64,000 nucleotides of DNA from Sinorhizobium sp. A49. Its GTDB lineage: Bacteria > Pseudomonadota > Alphaproteobacteria > Rhizobiales > Rhizobiaceae. A model generated the notes under the pieces. That model worked only from the letters and a program-made list of their open reading frames with translations, searched no databases and had not been told where the DNA came from. Below are positions 23,268-32,388 of the stretch, one piece after another. The first letter of the stretch is position 1, and every line of letters starts with the position of its first letter. The DNA lies in NCBI RefSeq assembly GCF_002002725.1, contig NZ_MUNW01000050.1, forward strand, positions 124,001 to 188,000, read 5' to 3'. Position numbers and translations under genes: made by a program.

Positions 23268-25760
23268 TCAGAACTTCCGGCTAATCGCGATCTTGAAGTT
23301 CCGGCCGGGCATCGCCGAAATACCGTCGCTGAGATAGGGCTCGTAATATTTGTCGAAGATGTTGTCGACCGCCAGATGCAGCTCGCCGCCTTCCATGATG
23401 CCCGTTGTCGGCGTCCAGTCGAGAAACAGGCCATGCACGGCGTAACCGGCGCTCGGCGGGCGGGCATAGGTCTGTCCGCCCTGATTGTAGGGCGTGCGGT
23501 TTTGGTCGTCGACGAAGGTCCCGGTCCAGCCGAAAGCAAGATCCCGATCCGGCACCTTGATCCCGGCGGTGGCAATCACGGTCAGGGGCGCGAGATCGTT
23601 GATGTAGGTGTCGGGGCCCCAGACATTGTTGACGGCGCCGGTGCGCTCGCCGGTCATCCAGGAGACGCCGAGGTCGGCGAACATGCGCTCGGTCTCGTAG
23701 TGCGATTGCAGTTCGATACCGCGGATGTCGTAGGACGGCGTGTTCCAGTAGAATGGCACGTTGCCCGAAACGCCGACGAGGTTCACGGTGCCGAAACGGC
23801 GCGTCACCGGGTTGGAGACGTGGTTGTTGTAGGCCGAAATGCGCGTCGACAGCATGTCGTCGGTTGTCAGCACGTCGTTGAAGCTCATGTCGACGCCGAT
23901 GTTGAAGGTGCTGTTGCGCTCGACGTCCAGGTCTCGGCTGGTGCCGGAGGCCTTGGTCTGTACGCTTTGCGTGGAATAGATTTCATCGATGTTGGGCACG
24001 CGCATCGCGTAGGCCCAATCGGCAAAGAACCGAACCGAGGGTGTTGCCTCAAAGGACAGGCTGACCGCCGGTGTCACGCCCTGGTGCGAAACGGCCGAAT
24101 AGTCGTGTCCCGCCAGCGGATTGTTGAAGCGCGGCGCCTCGTTCGGCACTCCCTTGGAGCGCACGTGGTCGTAGCGCAGGCCCGGCGTCACGGTCAAAGT
24201 GTCGGTCAGTTCGATCCTGTCGCGAACGAAGGCGGCGAAGGTCTTCTGCGTGCCCTCCGGCATGAACCAGGGGGCATAGTAGCCATAGTTGTATTGCGCC
24301 TGGGTGCGGTTGGCGATGTCGTACATCCAGATGTCGCGGTCGTGATCGAGGTACTGGACGCCGTAGTTCAGGCTGTGCGACAGGCCGCCGAGCGTGAAGT
24401 TGGAGGTGTTCTCCGCCTCGAACTTGATGTCGGTGTAGGTGGCATCGTTTTCGTAGCCGCCGACGGATGCGCTGGGGTTGAGCCCGGGAATATCGGGCCG
24501 CGTCGCGTGCTGGCTGGTCTGCGAGAAGCTCGCCATCATGCGGTAGTTCACCAGGTCGCTGTCGCCGGCATAGCTGTAGTTGAGCGTCGAGGTGAAATCC
24601 TCGATCTCCCGCCAGGTGAGAAGGCGGCGCATTGCTTCCTTGTAGCCGTAGCGGGTGATGTTGAAATCCGACGGCGCCGACTGGCCGCGGATGGCGGCGA
24701 CCGGCCCCCAGTTGTTGTTCTGGCCGTAGGCGACTGTGCCCCTGATCTCGTGACCGTCATACTCAGCGCCGACATTGGCAAGCAAGGTCGTCAGCTTCGA
24801 GTTGGAATAGTTGTAGATCTCGCCGCCGCCGACGCGCATGTCATCGCTCTTGCGCCATGTCGCCGCCAGAAGACCATCATAGGTCACCGGACCGCCGAAA
24901 TCCGACTTTCCATAGAGCGCGCCGGTTTCGAGGAACTGCTTGTTGGCGCTCTGGAAACCGGACTTGGCCCAGATGCCCCATTCTTCGCCCGGCCGCAACA
25001 TGTCGGCCGCATCCTTGGTTTCCATCAGCACGGTGCCGCCGAAGCCGCCGTTGCCGTAACGCACAGAGGTCGCGCCTTTTTCGATTTCGACGCGCTTGAG
25101 CAGTTCGGGCTCGATGAAGACCGTGCCCTGGTCGTATTTCTCGAAATTCTTCGGTGCGCCGTCAAGGATGATCCGAACATCCGACTGTCTGGCGAAGCCA
25201 CGGATGGCAAGCGTCTGCCCTTCGATACGCACACCGCCGCCCATCGACACCCCAGGCGTCTTCTGCAGCAACTCCGGCAGGCTCGAGGCCTGGGCCTTCT
25301 CGATGTCTTCGGCATCGAGGACTGCTACGTTCGGTGCCCGGTCGCCGCGATTGGCATCGCCGCGCACGACGATCGGCGCCAGCTTCGTGCCCTCGGCGTC
25401 AACCGGGGCCGATGCTTCGCTGGCCCCCATGAGCTTTACCGTCGACCCGCCGACGAAACGGTAGCGGACGCCTGTTCCACTCAAGAGCCGCGCGAGCGCC
25501 TCATCCGCCGTCATCTCGCCGGAAAGACCTGATGTGCTAACCCCTGATGCAACCGAGCTGTCGAACACGACCTGCAGCTTGAGCTGGCTTGCCAGCCGGT
25601 TGACGGCAGCGGTCAGCTTGCCGGCCGGCACATCGACATGATGCACCGACGCGTTCTGGGCAAGCGCGCCAGTGGCCGAAAAGGCAACCACAGTGCCTGC
25701 CATCAGCAGGTTGAAAATTCCGGAGTGGCGGCGTCCGCCGGTCGCATTCGAGTGTGGCAT
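23268..25760 (-). CDS. TonB-dependent outer-membrane receptor with signalling domain (FecA/FpvA type)
   Basis: About 830 residues. A signal peptide (NLLMAGTVVAFSATGALAQ) is followed by a secretin/TonB short N-terminal (STN) domain near 40-100 (VDVPAGKLTAAVNRLASQLK; LSGEMTADEALARLLSGTGV), which contacts the FecR-like protein. The plug (APNVAVLDAEDIEKAQASSL; RYGNGGFGGTVLMETKD) and a long beta-barrel ending in the usual aromatic residue (FKIAISRKF) follow. It should import a ferric chelate and signal its presence inward. ATG 25760 is used; a TTG 15 bases upstream is an alternative. The ligand is unknown: no siderophore genes or periplasmic permease are nearby. Confidence 0.9.
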   Translation of the reverse strand: MPHSNATGGRRHSGIFNLLMAGTVVAFSATGALAQNASVHHVDVPAGKLTAAVNRLASQLKLQVVFDSSVASGVSTSGLSGEMTADEALARLLSGTGVRYRFVGGSTVKLMGASEASAPVDAEGTKLAPIVVRGDANRGDRAPNVAVLDAEDIEKAQASSLPELLQKTPGVSMGGGVRIEGQTLAIRGFARQSDVRIILDGAPKNFEKYDQGTVFIEPELLKRVEIEKGATSVRYGNGGFGGTVLMETKDAADMLRPGEEWGIWAKSGFQSANKQFLETGALYGKSDFGGPVTYDGLLAATWRKSDDMRVGGGEIYNYSNSKLTTLLANVGAEYDGHEIRGTVAYGQNNNWGPVAAIRGQSAPSDFNITRYGYKEAMRRLLTWREIEDFTSTLNYSYAGDSDLVNYRMMASFSQTSQHATRPDIPGLNPSASVGGYENDATYTDIKFEAENTSNFTLGGLSHSLNYGVQYLDHDRDIWMYDIANRTQAQYNYGYYAPWFMPEGTQKTFAAFVRDRIELTDTLTVTPGLRYDHVRSKGVPNEAPRFNNPLAGHDYSAVSHQGVTPAVSLSFEATPSVRFFADWAYAMRVPNIDEIYSTQSVQTKASGTSRDLDVERNSTFNIGVDMSFNDVLTTDDMLSTRISAYNNHVSNPVTRRFGTVNLVGVSGNVPFYWNTPSYDIRGIELQSHYETERMFADLGVSWMTGERTGAVNNVWGPDTYINDLAPLTVIATAGIKVPDRDLAFGWTGTFVDDQNRTPYNQGGQTYARPPSAGYAVHGLFLDWTPTTGIMEGGELHLAVDNIFDKYYEPYLSDGISAMPGRNFKIAISRKF

Positions 25761-25854
25761 GATGGTCCCAGACAATTGGAGGTGGCCGCGAAAAGGCCGG
25801 TCTGGTTTCTGGACGAACGAGGTGCCCCGTCAGGGACACCCTGTTTCGATTTTT

Positions 25855-26850
25855 TTAGCGCAGGATCGTGACGTAGGGGCCGAACCTGGTGATCTTGACG
25901 TCGAAGGCTTCGGTAAGGCCTTGCAATGCCCTGACCGGATCCGAGAGGTCGAAGCTGCCGGAGACGCGTCTTGCCCCGACCGTGGCATCGGCAATCAGGA
26001 TCGTGCCCGGAACGTGCCGCCCGATTTCCTCGACGACGGACGCAATGGTGCGTTCCTCGAAGACGAGACGCCCGTCCCGCCAGGCAACTGCCAGCAGCGG
26101 ATCAATCGGCTTGATATCGCCGAGCCTGCCCTGTTGGTTGTAGCTCACCTGCTCGTTGACCTCGACGCGACGTGGCGGCGTTGCCGTGTCAGTCGCAACC
26201 GACACCGCGTGCTCCAGCACCGTGACGCTGGCGCCGTCGTCGGTCAGGTTGACGTCGAAGGCCGTTCCGAGTGCGGTCGTCGCTCCTGCTCCCGCCTCGA
26301 CGACGAAGGGCCTGTTTCCGTCGGGTGCGACTTCGACGAATGCCTCGCCGCGCAACAGAACGATACGGCGCTCGCTTGGCGTGAATTCATAGGCAACGGC
26401 CGATTGGGCGTTGAGCTGCAGTGTCGAGCCATCGTTTAGCCTCAAGACAGGCCTTTCCCCCTTGCCTGCAATGACGTCGGCGCGCATCCATAGTGCGCCG
26501 TCGAACGCAAGAAAGATGCCGGCACCGGCAACGAGAATGGTCACGAGCGACGCGATCGTCTTTCGACGATTTGCAGGCGCGCGCACCGCCCTCTCGGCAA
26601 ACTCCGGCTCGCGCCGGATCAACAGCGTCGCGTCGCCGACCACCCTTTGCGCCCGCGCAAAAATCTCGGCATGGACAGGGTCTTCCGACCGCCACCGTTC
26701 GAACGCCAGCTGCAACTCTTTATCCGAAGGGTCGCCGTTCAGGCGCACGAGCCAGTCCACCGCCTGCTCGCGCACCCGCTTTTCACGGTCCTTGCGGCCA
26801 CGTTCAGGCTCTCCGCCGGTTGGTAGATGCCGTGCGTCGAGCGCGGTCAT
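25855..26850 (-). CDS. FecR-family anti-sigma/signal-transducing membrane protein
   Basis: 331 residues. N-terminal cytoplasmic domain with VDWLVRLNGDPSDKELQLAF and ERWRSEDPVHAEIFARAQRV, the FecR sigma-binding signature; one membrane helix near residues 90-110 (TIASLVTILVAGAGIFLAF); a periplasmic FecR domain (LNDGSTLQLNAQSAVAYEF; RRIVLLRGEAFVEVAPDG) and a C-terminal STN-like part (RRVSGSFDLSDPVRALQGL). It passes the signal from the receptor's STN domain to the sigma factor. The ATG at 26848-26850 overlaps the sigma gene's stop (ATGA). Confidence 0.9.
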   Translation of the reverse strand: MTALDARHLPTGGEPERGRKDREKRVREQAVDWLVRLNGDPSDKELQLAFERWRSEDPVHAEIFARAQRVVGDATLLIRREPEFAERAVRAPANRRKTIASLVTILVAGAGIFLAFDGALWMRADVIAGKGERPVLRLNDGSTLQLNAQSAVAYEFTPSERRIVLLRGEAFVEVAPDGNRPFVVEAGAGATTALGTAFDVNLTDDGASVTVLEHAVSVATDTATPPRRVEVNEQVSYNQQGRLGDIKPIDPLLAVAWRDGRLVFEERTIASVVEEIGRHVPGTILIADATVGARRVSGSFDLSDPVRALQGLTEAFDVKITRFGPYVTILR

Positions 26851-27371
26851 ATCGCGTCCTCCAGGCGGTCGAGGCAATGCAGGTAGGCCTTACGCAGATG
26901 CCGGTCCACCATGTTGCGGCTGATGCCGGTGCGCAGGGCAATTTCGTCGGAGCTCAAATTGCCGATCCGATTGGCGAGAAACACGCGCCGTCGTTGCAGC
27001 GACATCTCCATGATGGCTGTTTTCAGGATAGACAGCCTGCGGCGGAGATCGATATTGGCGTCGGGTGCAGCGATATTGCTGGCAACACCAAGAGCTTCTT
27101 CTTCGCTGCCAGAGAAAAGCTTCAGTTCGAAACGATCGCGCCGCAGCCGGTCGATGCCGAGATTGGTGCAAGCGCGGCGCAGAAACGCGCGCAAAGACGA
27201 TTTGCCCTCAAGCGAAGTGCGCCGGTCCACCAGCCGGACATAGAGCTCGTGAACGACGTCGTTCGCCGTTGCCGACGCGTGACCGCACTGCCGCGTCATC
27301 ACGCAAAGCTCGTCGTAGTAGGTCACGATCGCGTCGTCGAGCATCAAATGCGAAGCTGATTTCTCTGACAT
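26847..27371 (-). CDS. ECF sigma factor, FecI family
   Basis: 174 residues with sigma region 2 (ANDVVHELYVRLVDRR; LRAFLRRACTNLGIDRLRRD) and region 4 (LQRRRVFLANRIGNLSSDEI, then RTGISRNMVDRHLRKAYLHC). It is the cytoplasmic end of the surface-signalling chain and should direct transcription of the receptor gene. The order sigma, fecR, receptor with an ATGA overlap is the standard FecIRA layout. Upstream, 27372-27907 contains no supported gene. Confidence 0.9.
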   Translation of the reverse strand: MSEKSASHLMLDDAIVTYYDELCVMTRQCGHASATANDVVHELYVRLVDRRTSLEGKSSLRAFLRRACTNLGIDRLRRDRFELKLFSGSEEEALGVASNIAAPDANIDLRRRLSILKTAIMEMSLQRRRVFLANRIGNLSSDEIALRTGISRNMVDRHLRKAYLHCLDRLEDAI

Positions 27372-27486
27372 GTCTGTTTTCAGGGCGGATCCGGACCGGC
27401 CGGCGGCAAGAGGATGGACGGCAATGCGCCGGCAGAAGGCCGGCCGCGGCGTTCATTAGCGCGTCCTTGCAACGCACACAACAAAT

Positions 27487-27503
27487 ATGAGAACAAAACT
27501 CAT
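27487..27503. promoter_or_regulatory. Possible iron-regulator operator upstream of the sigma factor gene
   Basis: Inverted repeat ATGAG-N7-CTCAT in an AT-rich patch, 116 bases ahead of the sigma-factor start. Rhizobia use RirA, Irr or Fur-like proteins for iron control. The repeat does not match a box I know with certainty, so its role is only a suggestion. Confidence 0.25.
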
Positions 27504-27907
27504 CTTTATCACATCACGGCCGTGCACGCCTCCCATTCCGTCTGAATGGTGCAGCATTCGAGCCGAAAACCGCTTCGACGACGCTCCGTCAGTCGCACCT
27601 GCCACGGCCGCCTGACCGGTCGAAACGGATGGCCTGCCCTGGGCACAGCGCCTTACGCTTTCCTTATGCCCAGGCCACATCTTACCAAGCGATTTTCTAC
27701 GGTCGGTCGGAATAGGCTCTCGGCGTGGGTGCGGCATTCTTGGATGATCAGCCGTGCAGCGAAACGACGAACGAGCGCAAACTTGAACGCTGTTGCCATG
27801 CTCATGCCGCTTTCAGATGGCTTCAGACAGCCGCCTTCTCCTTCCCGGCGTGCATGCGCGAAACGGTGCTCGAAGAGCAAACGAAAAACCTATGACGAGA
27901 TAAAACG

Positions 27908-28204
27908 ATGAAGATCAGAAGCGCGTTCAAGCTCGCTCCAAAACAGAGCCGGAATTTGCCCACCGAGTATTTCATCCTCGCGAATGTGCGCTTCGAAGGG
28001 CAGGTTGTCGGATACCTCGCCGGGCGGCCCATCCGCGAGTCGGTAACCGACGGCAGCGGGCTTCGGTATCGGTTCGTCGGCGTGGCCGCGCGCAACGCTG
28101 GTGGCGGACCGGACGTGCAGTCGCTGAGGCAGGGCGAGTGGATCGTTCAGCCGGGACTTGTCTATGCCAGTATCGACGACGCTCCCGCCAACCGGGCCGC
28201 CTGA
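27908..28204 (+). CDS. Hypothetical protein, 98 residues
   Basis: Not recognised. A soluble beta-rich composition: TEYFILANVRFEGQVVGYLA, SGLRYRFVGVAA and LRQGEWIVQPGLVYA, with a basic start (MKIRSAFKLAPKQ). No membrane or signal segment and no clear ribosome site. It precedes the lipoprotein gene by 97 bases on the same strand. It could be a real small cytoplasmic protein; moderate doubt. Confidence 0.45.
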   Translation: MKIRSAFKLAPKQSRNLPTEYFILANVRFEGQVVGYLAGRPIRESVTDGSGLRYRFVGVAARNAGGGPDVQSLRQGEWIVQPGLVYASIDDAPANRAA

Positions 28205-28301
28205 CGCCGACAGCGTGGCGCAATGCTCGAAGACGACCGCAATGTCTATGTAATCTTGGCAGATTAGCTCCGGGGCAGACAATTCGAACCCGGGATCGGA
28301 C

Positions 28302-28685
28302 ATGCCCTTCTATAACGCGCGCGGCGCTTTCGCCGTCATCGCCACCACCGCCACCGTCATTCTGACCGGCTGCGCCTCCACCGAAATGAAGAACTATATC
28401 GGCCAGCCGGTGGAATCGGTCATCATCGACTACGGCCCGCCGACGGCGGTGCTCGATCTTGGCTGGGATCAGCGCGCCTATCAGTGGCGCAAGATCTCGA
28501 CCAATGTCGTTTCCGGCTCGACGAGCGGTGAGATCCGCGACACGCGGCGCGGCCAGCGTTATGAAGAATACGTAACGCCTGGCTATGTCGAGGAGCAGGA
28601 ATGCTTCTATACATTCTACGCCCGCCAGCAGGGCGGCCGCTGGTACGTCACCAATTTCCGTCAACCAAAGCTCGAATGCGAGTGA
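28302..28685 (+). CDS. Small lipoprotein of unknown function
   Basis: 127 residues with a lipoprotein signal peptide: hydrophobic AFAVIATTATVIL followed by lipobox LTGC (Cys near residue 24). The mature part starts ASTEMKNYIGQPVESVIIDY, then GPPTAVLDLGWDQRAYQWRK, which resembles SmpA/OmlA-like or 'outer membrane lipoprotein' small beta proteins, and it ends with a Cys (KLECE). It probably sits in the cell envelope. It is 88 bases ahead of a two-component operon and may be sensed or controlled with it; that is conjecture. Confidence 0.75.
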   Translation: MPFYNARGAFAVIATTATVILTGCASTEMKNYIGQPVESVIIDYGPPTAVLDLGWDQRAYQWRKISTNVVSGSTSGEIRDTRRGQRYEEYVTPGYVEEQECFYTFYARQQGGRWYVTNFRQPKLECE

Positions 28686-28772
28686 GCACTTCAACTCCGC
28701 TTTGATTTGAGAAATGATGCATTCGGCACCGCGGTCACCGGCCGTCCGGAGCCGCAATCAGGAGAGATCGGC

Positions 28773-29447
28773 ATGCGCATCTTGCTGCTAGAGGACGAGC
28801 CCGAAATGGCATCGGCCCTGAAGAGCGCGCTCGAGCGTCGACAGGTGATCGTCGATCATGTTTCCACGCTCGCCGATGCCGAGGCCGTCGTCGAGCTCTG
28901 GTCCTATGACGTGATCGTGCTCGATCGCCGCCTCCCCGACGGTGAGGGCCTGAGCCTCATTCCGAAGCTGCGTGCGTTGCGCGTCGAGGCGCCGATCATG
29001 ATGCTGACGGCGCTCGGCACCATCAACGACCGCGTCACCGGGCTCGATGGCGGCGCCGACGACTATCTCGCCAAGCCGTTTGCGGTCGAGGAGCTGATGG
29101 CGCGGCTTCGGGCACTCGGTCGCCGTCCCGTCACGCTCAAGTCCGACCAGATCCTGGTCGGCCGCCTGACCTATGATTTCCGCCATCGCGAGGCTGTCGT
29201 CGACGACAAGCCGCTTGACCTGTTGCGGCGGGAAAGGCTGGCACTGGAGGCGCTGATGCGCCGGCCGGGCCGCACCGTGCTTCGCGCGACACTGGAAGAT
29301 TCCGTCTACGCGATGGAAGACGAGATCGATTCCAATGCGCTAGATTCCCACCTTTCGCGGCTGAGGCGAAAGCTCGAAGAGGTCGCAGCCGGTGTCGAGA
29401 TCAGGGCAATCCGCAACCTCGGCTATCTCCTGCGCGCCACGGCATGA
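28773..29447 (+). CDS. OmpR-family response regulator
   Basis: 224 residues. Receiver domain: LLLEDEPEM, phosphoacceptor Asp51 in VIVLDRRLPDG, LAKPFAVEEL with the conserved Lys. Winged-helix output domain from about 125 (LVGRLTYDFRHREAVVDDKP; SNALDSHLSRLRRKLEEVAA; IRAIRNLGYLLRA). The ATG at 28773 follows CAGGAGAG; upstream codons in frame are not conserved. Its stop overlaps the sensor kinase start (ATGA). Confidence 0.93.
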   Translation: MRILLLEDEPEMASALKSALERRQVIVDHVSTLADAEAVVELWSYDVIVLDRRLPDGEGLSLIPKLRALRVEAPIMMLTALGTINDRVTGLDGGADDYLAKPFAVEELMARLRALGRRPVTLKSDQILVGRLTYDFRHREAVVDDKPLDLLRRERLALEALMRRPGRTVLRATLEDSVYAMEDEIDSNALDSHLSRLRRKLEEVAAGVEIRAIRNLGYLLRATA

Positions 29448-30913
29448 AAAAATCTCGTCCACGCTCGCTTCAATGGGTGCTGGTGCGCCGCCTCATCCTG
29501 CTGCAGGCGGCGACGTTCGTCGCCTTGATCGTTCTCTTGGTTGCGATCCTGACGATCGCCCAGCCGCGGCTGATTATCGACAACGAGGCGGCCATAAAGC
29601 ACCTGTCCGAGGCCCTGGCCCGCGACGAGACAGGCGGCCTGCTGGTGCGCGACACCGAGGAGCTGCGAGCGTTTCGGGAGGATTTTCCCAATCTCTGGTT
29701 CGTCATCCGCGATACCGGCGGACATGTGGTCCAGGAAGGCAGCATTCCCGCGGCATATGAAGCGGCTGGCGGCGAACTCTTGAAGAACATCGGTCGCGCA
29801 ACCTTGCGGTTCGACGAAGGCGATCGGAGGCCGGAAGCCGCGCTCGCCAATGTCGACACCGATATCGGCCGGGTGCAGATCCTTGCCTCCTCGATCTCGT
29901 CGCGCGACGAGAACCACGGGCTCGAAGTCGAGATCAGCGTGGATGCCAACATGGCAAAGGATGCCGACGGCGATCCCGACTGGCTGCGCGTGCTGCCCGT
30001 CCTGGCGCTCCTTGTCCTTTTCCTGCTGCTGCCGATCATTCTGGTTATGGGGGTCGCCACGCTGGTTACTACGCCGGCTGTCGTTCGACGGTCGCTTGCC
30101 GGTCTCGTTGCAACGGCCGACCAGGCCGGGAGGATCGATATCGACAATCGCGCGGTGCAGCTGGAAACGGCCCAGGTACCGACGGAGATCGCGCCAATGG
30201 TGCATGCCTTCAACAACGCGCTTTCCCGTCTGGACGAAGGTTACGACCAACGCAATCGTTTCCTGACCGACGCAGCACACGAACTGCGCACGCCGATCGC
30301 CATCCTTCGCACCCGCGCCGAATTGTTGCAGGAAGATCCGCAGAGCGCGCGACTGCGGAAAGATATCGAGCGGCTATCGCATCTGGCGCAACAGCTTCTG
30401 GAGCGCCAGGTGCTTGAGCACAGCACGGGCAGCCGCGAGGTCGTTGACCTCGTGGCGCTCGCCAAAACGCTTGCTGCCGATTTCGCACCGCTTGCTTTCG
30501 AAGCCGGCTACGAACTGGCCTTCGAGGCGGAAGCGACGAAGCCAGTGCCAACAAGCATTCATGTGCAGCAGATTGAACAGGCCGCTGCCAACCTCCTGCG
30601 CAATGCCGTCGAGCATGGTGGCAACCGCGGAACCATAACCGTGCTGGTCGACGCACGAGGCGGCATCGAAGTTCATGATGACGGTCCCGGCATTCCCCAC
30701 GACGAACGGGAGCGTGTCTTCGAACCATTCTATCGTTTGCGCCCGCGTTCGAGCGGTGCCGGCCTCGGGCTCAATCTCGCCCGTGAGATCGCCCGGCTGC
30801 ATGGCGGCCGCATCGACATCCTCTACGGCTCCTGGTCCGGCGCGCGGATACGGCTGCAATTGCCTGTTCTCGACGTCAATCATCCGGCGATCCTATCGAC
30901 CGCCAGCGCGTGA
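29444..30913 (+). CDS. Two-component sensor histidine kinase
   Basis: 489 residues. Membrane helix at about 18-40 (LLQAATFVALIVLLVAILTI), a periplasmic loop of about 145 residues, a second helix near 185-207 (VLALLVLFLLLPIILVMGVA), a HAMP-like linker, then the core: His in FLTDAAHELRTPIAILRT, N box NLLRNAVEHG, G1 DDGPGIP, G2 GAGLGLNLAREIA. It partners the OmpR-type regulator just upstream. Signal unknown. Confidence 0.92.
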   Translation: MKKSRPRSLQWVLVRRLILLQAATFVALIVLLVAILTIAQPRLIIDNEAAIKHLSEALARDETGGLLVRDTEELRAFREDFPNLWFVIRDTGGHVVQEGSIPAAYEAAGGELLKNIGRATLRFDEGDRRPEAALANVDTDIGRVQILASSISSRDENHGLEVEISVDANMAKDADGDPDWLRVLPVLALLVLFLLLPIILVMGVATLVTTPAVVRRSLAGLVATADQAGRIDIDNRAVQLETAQVPTEIAPMVHAFNNALSRLDEGYDQRNRFLTDAAHELRTPIAILRTRAELLQEDPQSARLRKDIERLSHLAQQLLERQVLEHSTGSREVVDLVALAKTLAADFAPLAFEAGYELAFEAEATKPVPTSIHVQQIEQAAANLLRNAVEHGGNRGTITVLVDARGGIEVHDDGPGIPHDERERVFEPFYRLRPRSSGAGLGLNLAREIARLHGGRIDILYGSWSGARIRLQLPVLDVNHPAILSTASA

Positions 30914-31100
30914 ACGGCGCCGGGCGGCGGTGGAAAACGTGCCGGCATCGGCGGCCTCAGCTTTTAAGATCACTTTTCGCCCTGGCTCTTATCAAGAGCC
31001 GGCCGATGGTCCACATATGTCTCGGCGTTTCACGGTCGGCTTTCCCGAGAGCTCCCGTTTCGATACGAGCAGGACCGTCAGAGCAGAGTGGAGAATTGCG

Positions 31101-32342
31101 ATGCAGACTTCATCCCAGGCCATGGCCGGAGCGCTGGATGAAAGCGGCGCCCTGCCAATGGAGAGCAGAAAGATTCTCGATTGGTTGGTCACCGAGACCC
31201 GCGACCAACGCTTCATCGACAATATCTTCGTGGATCTGTGCGAGCGGTTGGTGCAGGCCGGCGTACCGCTTGCGCGCGCGACACTGCACTTCCGGATCCA
31301 TCACCCGCAATGGCTCGGCGCCCGCATCCTCTGGCGCAAGGGACTGTCGGAGGCGGACATTCGCATGTACGACTATGGCGTCGAAGACACGTCACAATAC
31401 CTCAACAGCCCGCTTTACGCGATCAACAATGGCGCCAGCCAGGTTCGCAAGAACCTCGAGGTGGCGGCCGATGACGACGTGCCGAACGCGCTCTATGACG
31501 AGTTGCGCGCCGACGGCCTGACCGAATATATCGCTCTGCCGCTCGAACACACGCTCGGCAAGCGCCATGTCGTGACCTTCGCCAGCGACCGCAGGGGTGG
31601 TTTCGAGGCGGTCCATCTCGAAATCCTCACCGGCTTGCTGCCGGTCCTGGCGCTTGTCAGCGAAATCCGGCTAAAGAACCGGATGGCGCGAACGTTGCTG
31701 GAAACCTATGTCGGGCCGCATGCAAGCGAACAGATCCTTGCCGGCGCAACCACGCGAGGAAGCGGTGTGACCGTCAGCGCCGCAATCCTGATCTGCGACC
31801 TTCGCGACTTCACCAAGCTCTCCGACCTATGGCCGCGGGATGACGTGATCGAGCTTCTCAACGGCTATTTCGACGCGATGTCCGAGCCGATCGAGCGGCA
31901 TGGCGGCGAGATCTTGAAATTCATGGGCGACGGCCTGCTGGCGATTTTCCCGCTCAGCAATGCCCAAGCCAGTGAGAACCTCCTGCAGGCCATTGGCGAA
32001 GCGGAGGCCGCGATCGCCACCCTGAACCAGGAAAACCTGGCAAAAGGACGCGAAGCGCTGGGCTACGGCATCGGCGTTCACGTCGGCGACGTGATGTACG
32101 GCAATATCGGCTCGCGCCGTCGGCTCGACTTCACGGTGATCGGGCCGGCCGTCAATATCGCGTCGCGGCTGGAAAGCCTGACCAAGCAGGCGAAGCGTCC
32201 GGTGCTGTTGTCACGCGCCTTCGTCGAACTGGCGGGACGCACGCGCGAAATGGAACATCTGGGCGCCTTTGCCTTGAAGGGGCTCGATGAGCCGATCGAC
32301 GTCTTCGCATTTTCGTCCGGCACCGCTCAAGCGGCGGAATGA
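31101..32342 (+). CDS. Class III adenylate/guanylate cyclase
   Basis: 413 residues, soluble. The C-terminal cyclase domain (about 220-400) has the metal-binding aspartates in AAILICDLRDFTKLSDLW and LKFMGDGLLAIFPL, and the end motif IGPAVNIASRLESLTK. The N-terminal 200 residues (WLVTETRDQRFIDNIFVDLC; LPLEHTLGKRHVVTFASDR) form a GAF-like sensory part seen in many rhizobial cyclases. Rhizobia carry many such enzymes making cAMP. The ATG at 31101 follows GTGGAG and is preferred over a much longer open frame reaching into the kinase gene. It is about 190 bases downstream of the kinase gene. Confidence 0.88.
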   Translation: MQTSSQAMAGALDESGALPMESRKILDWLVTETRDQRFIDNIFVDLCERLVQAGVPLARATLHFRIHHPQWLGARILWRKGLSEADIRMYDYGVEDTSQYLNSPLYAINNGASQVRKNLEVAADDDVPNALYDELRADGLTEYIALPLEHTLGKRHVVTFASDRRGGFEAVHLEILTGLLPVLALVSEIRLKNRMARTLLETYVGPHASEQILAGATTRGSGVTVSAAILICDLRDFTKLSDLWPRDDVIELLNGYFDAMSEPIERHGGEILKFMGDGLLAIFPLSNAQASENLLQAIGEAEAAIATLNQENLAKGREALGYGIGVHVGDVMYGNIGSRRRLDFTVIGPAVNIASRLESLTKQAKRPVLLSRAFVELAGRTREMEHLGAFALKGLDEPIDVFAFSSGTAQAAE

Positions 32343-32358
32343 TCGGGATGGAGGCTCG

Positions 32359-32377
32359 CGTCCCTGCATGAGGGACG
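32359..32377. terminator. Hairpin between convergent genes
   Basis: CGTCCCT and AGGGACG pair over seven bases around GCATG. It lies 17 bases after the cyclase stop and 12 before the stop of the convergent hydrolase gene, so it can serve both. Confidence 0.55.
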
Positions 32378-32388
32378 GCAGCAGTCGT

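Noticed and set aside
23265-25532. A 755-codon open frame on the plus strand opposite the TonB-dependent receptor
   Set aside because: It is a mirror of a GC-rich real gene: no ribosome site, Val/Arg/His-heavy composition with no recognisable domain, while the opposite strand encodes a complete receptor.
27546-27911. Plus-strand frame of 121 codons (and a 50-75 codon minus-strand frame) before the small gene at 27908
   Set aside because: Arg-rich composition typical of non-coding GC-rich DNA; no ribosome site; not recognisable.
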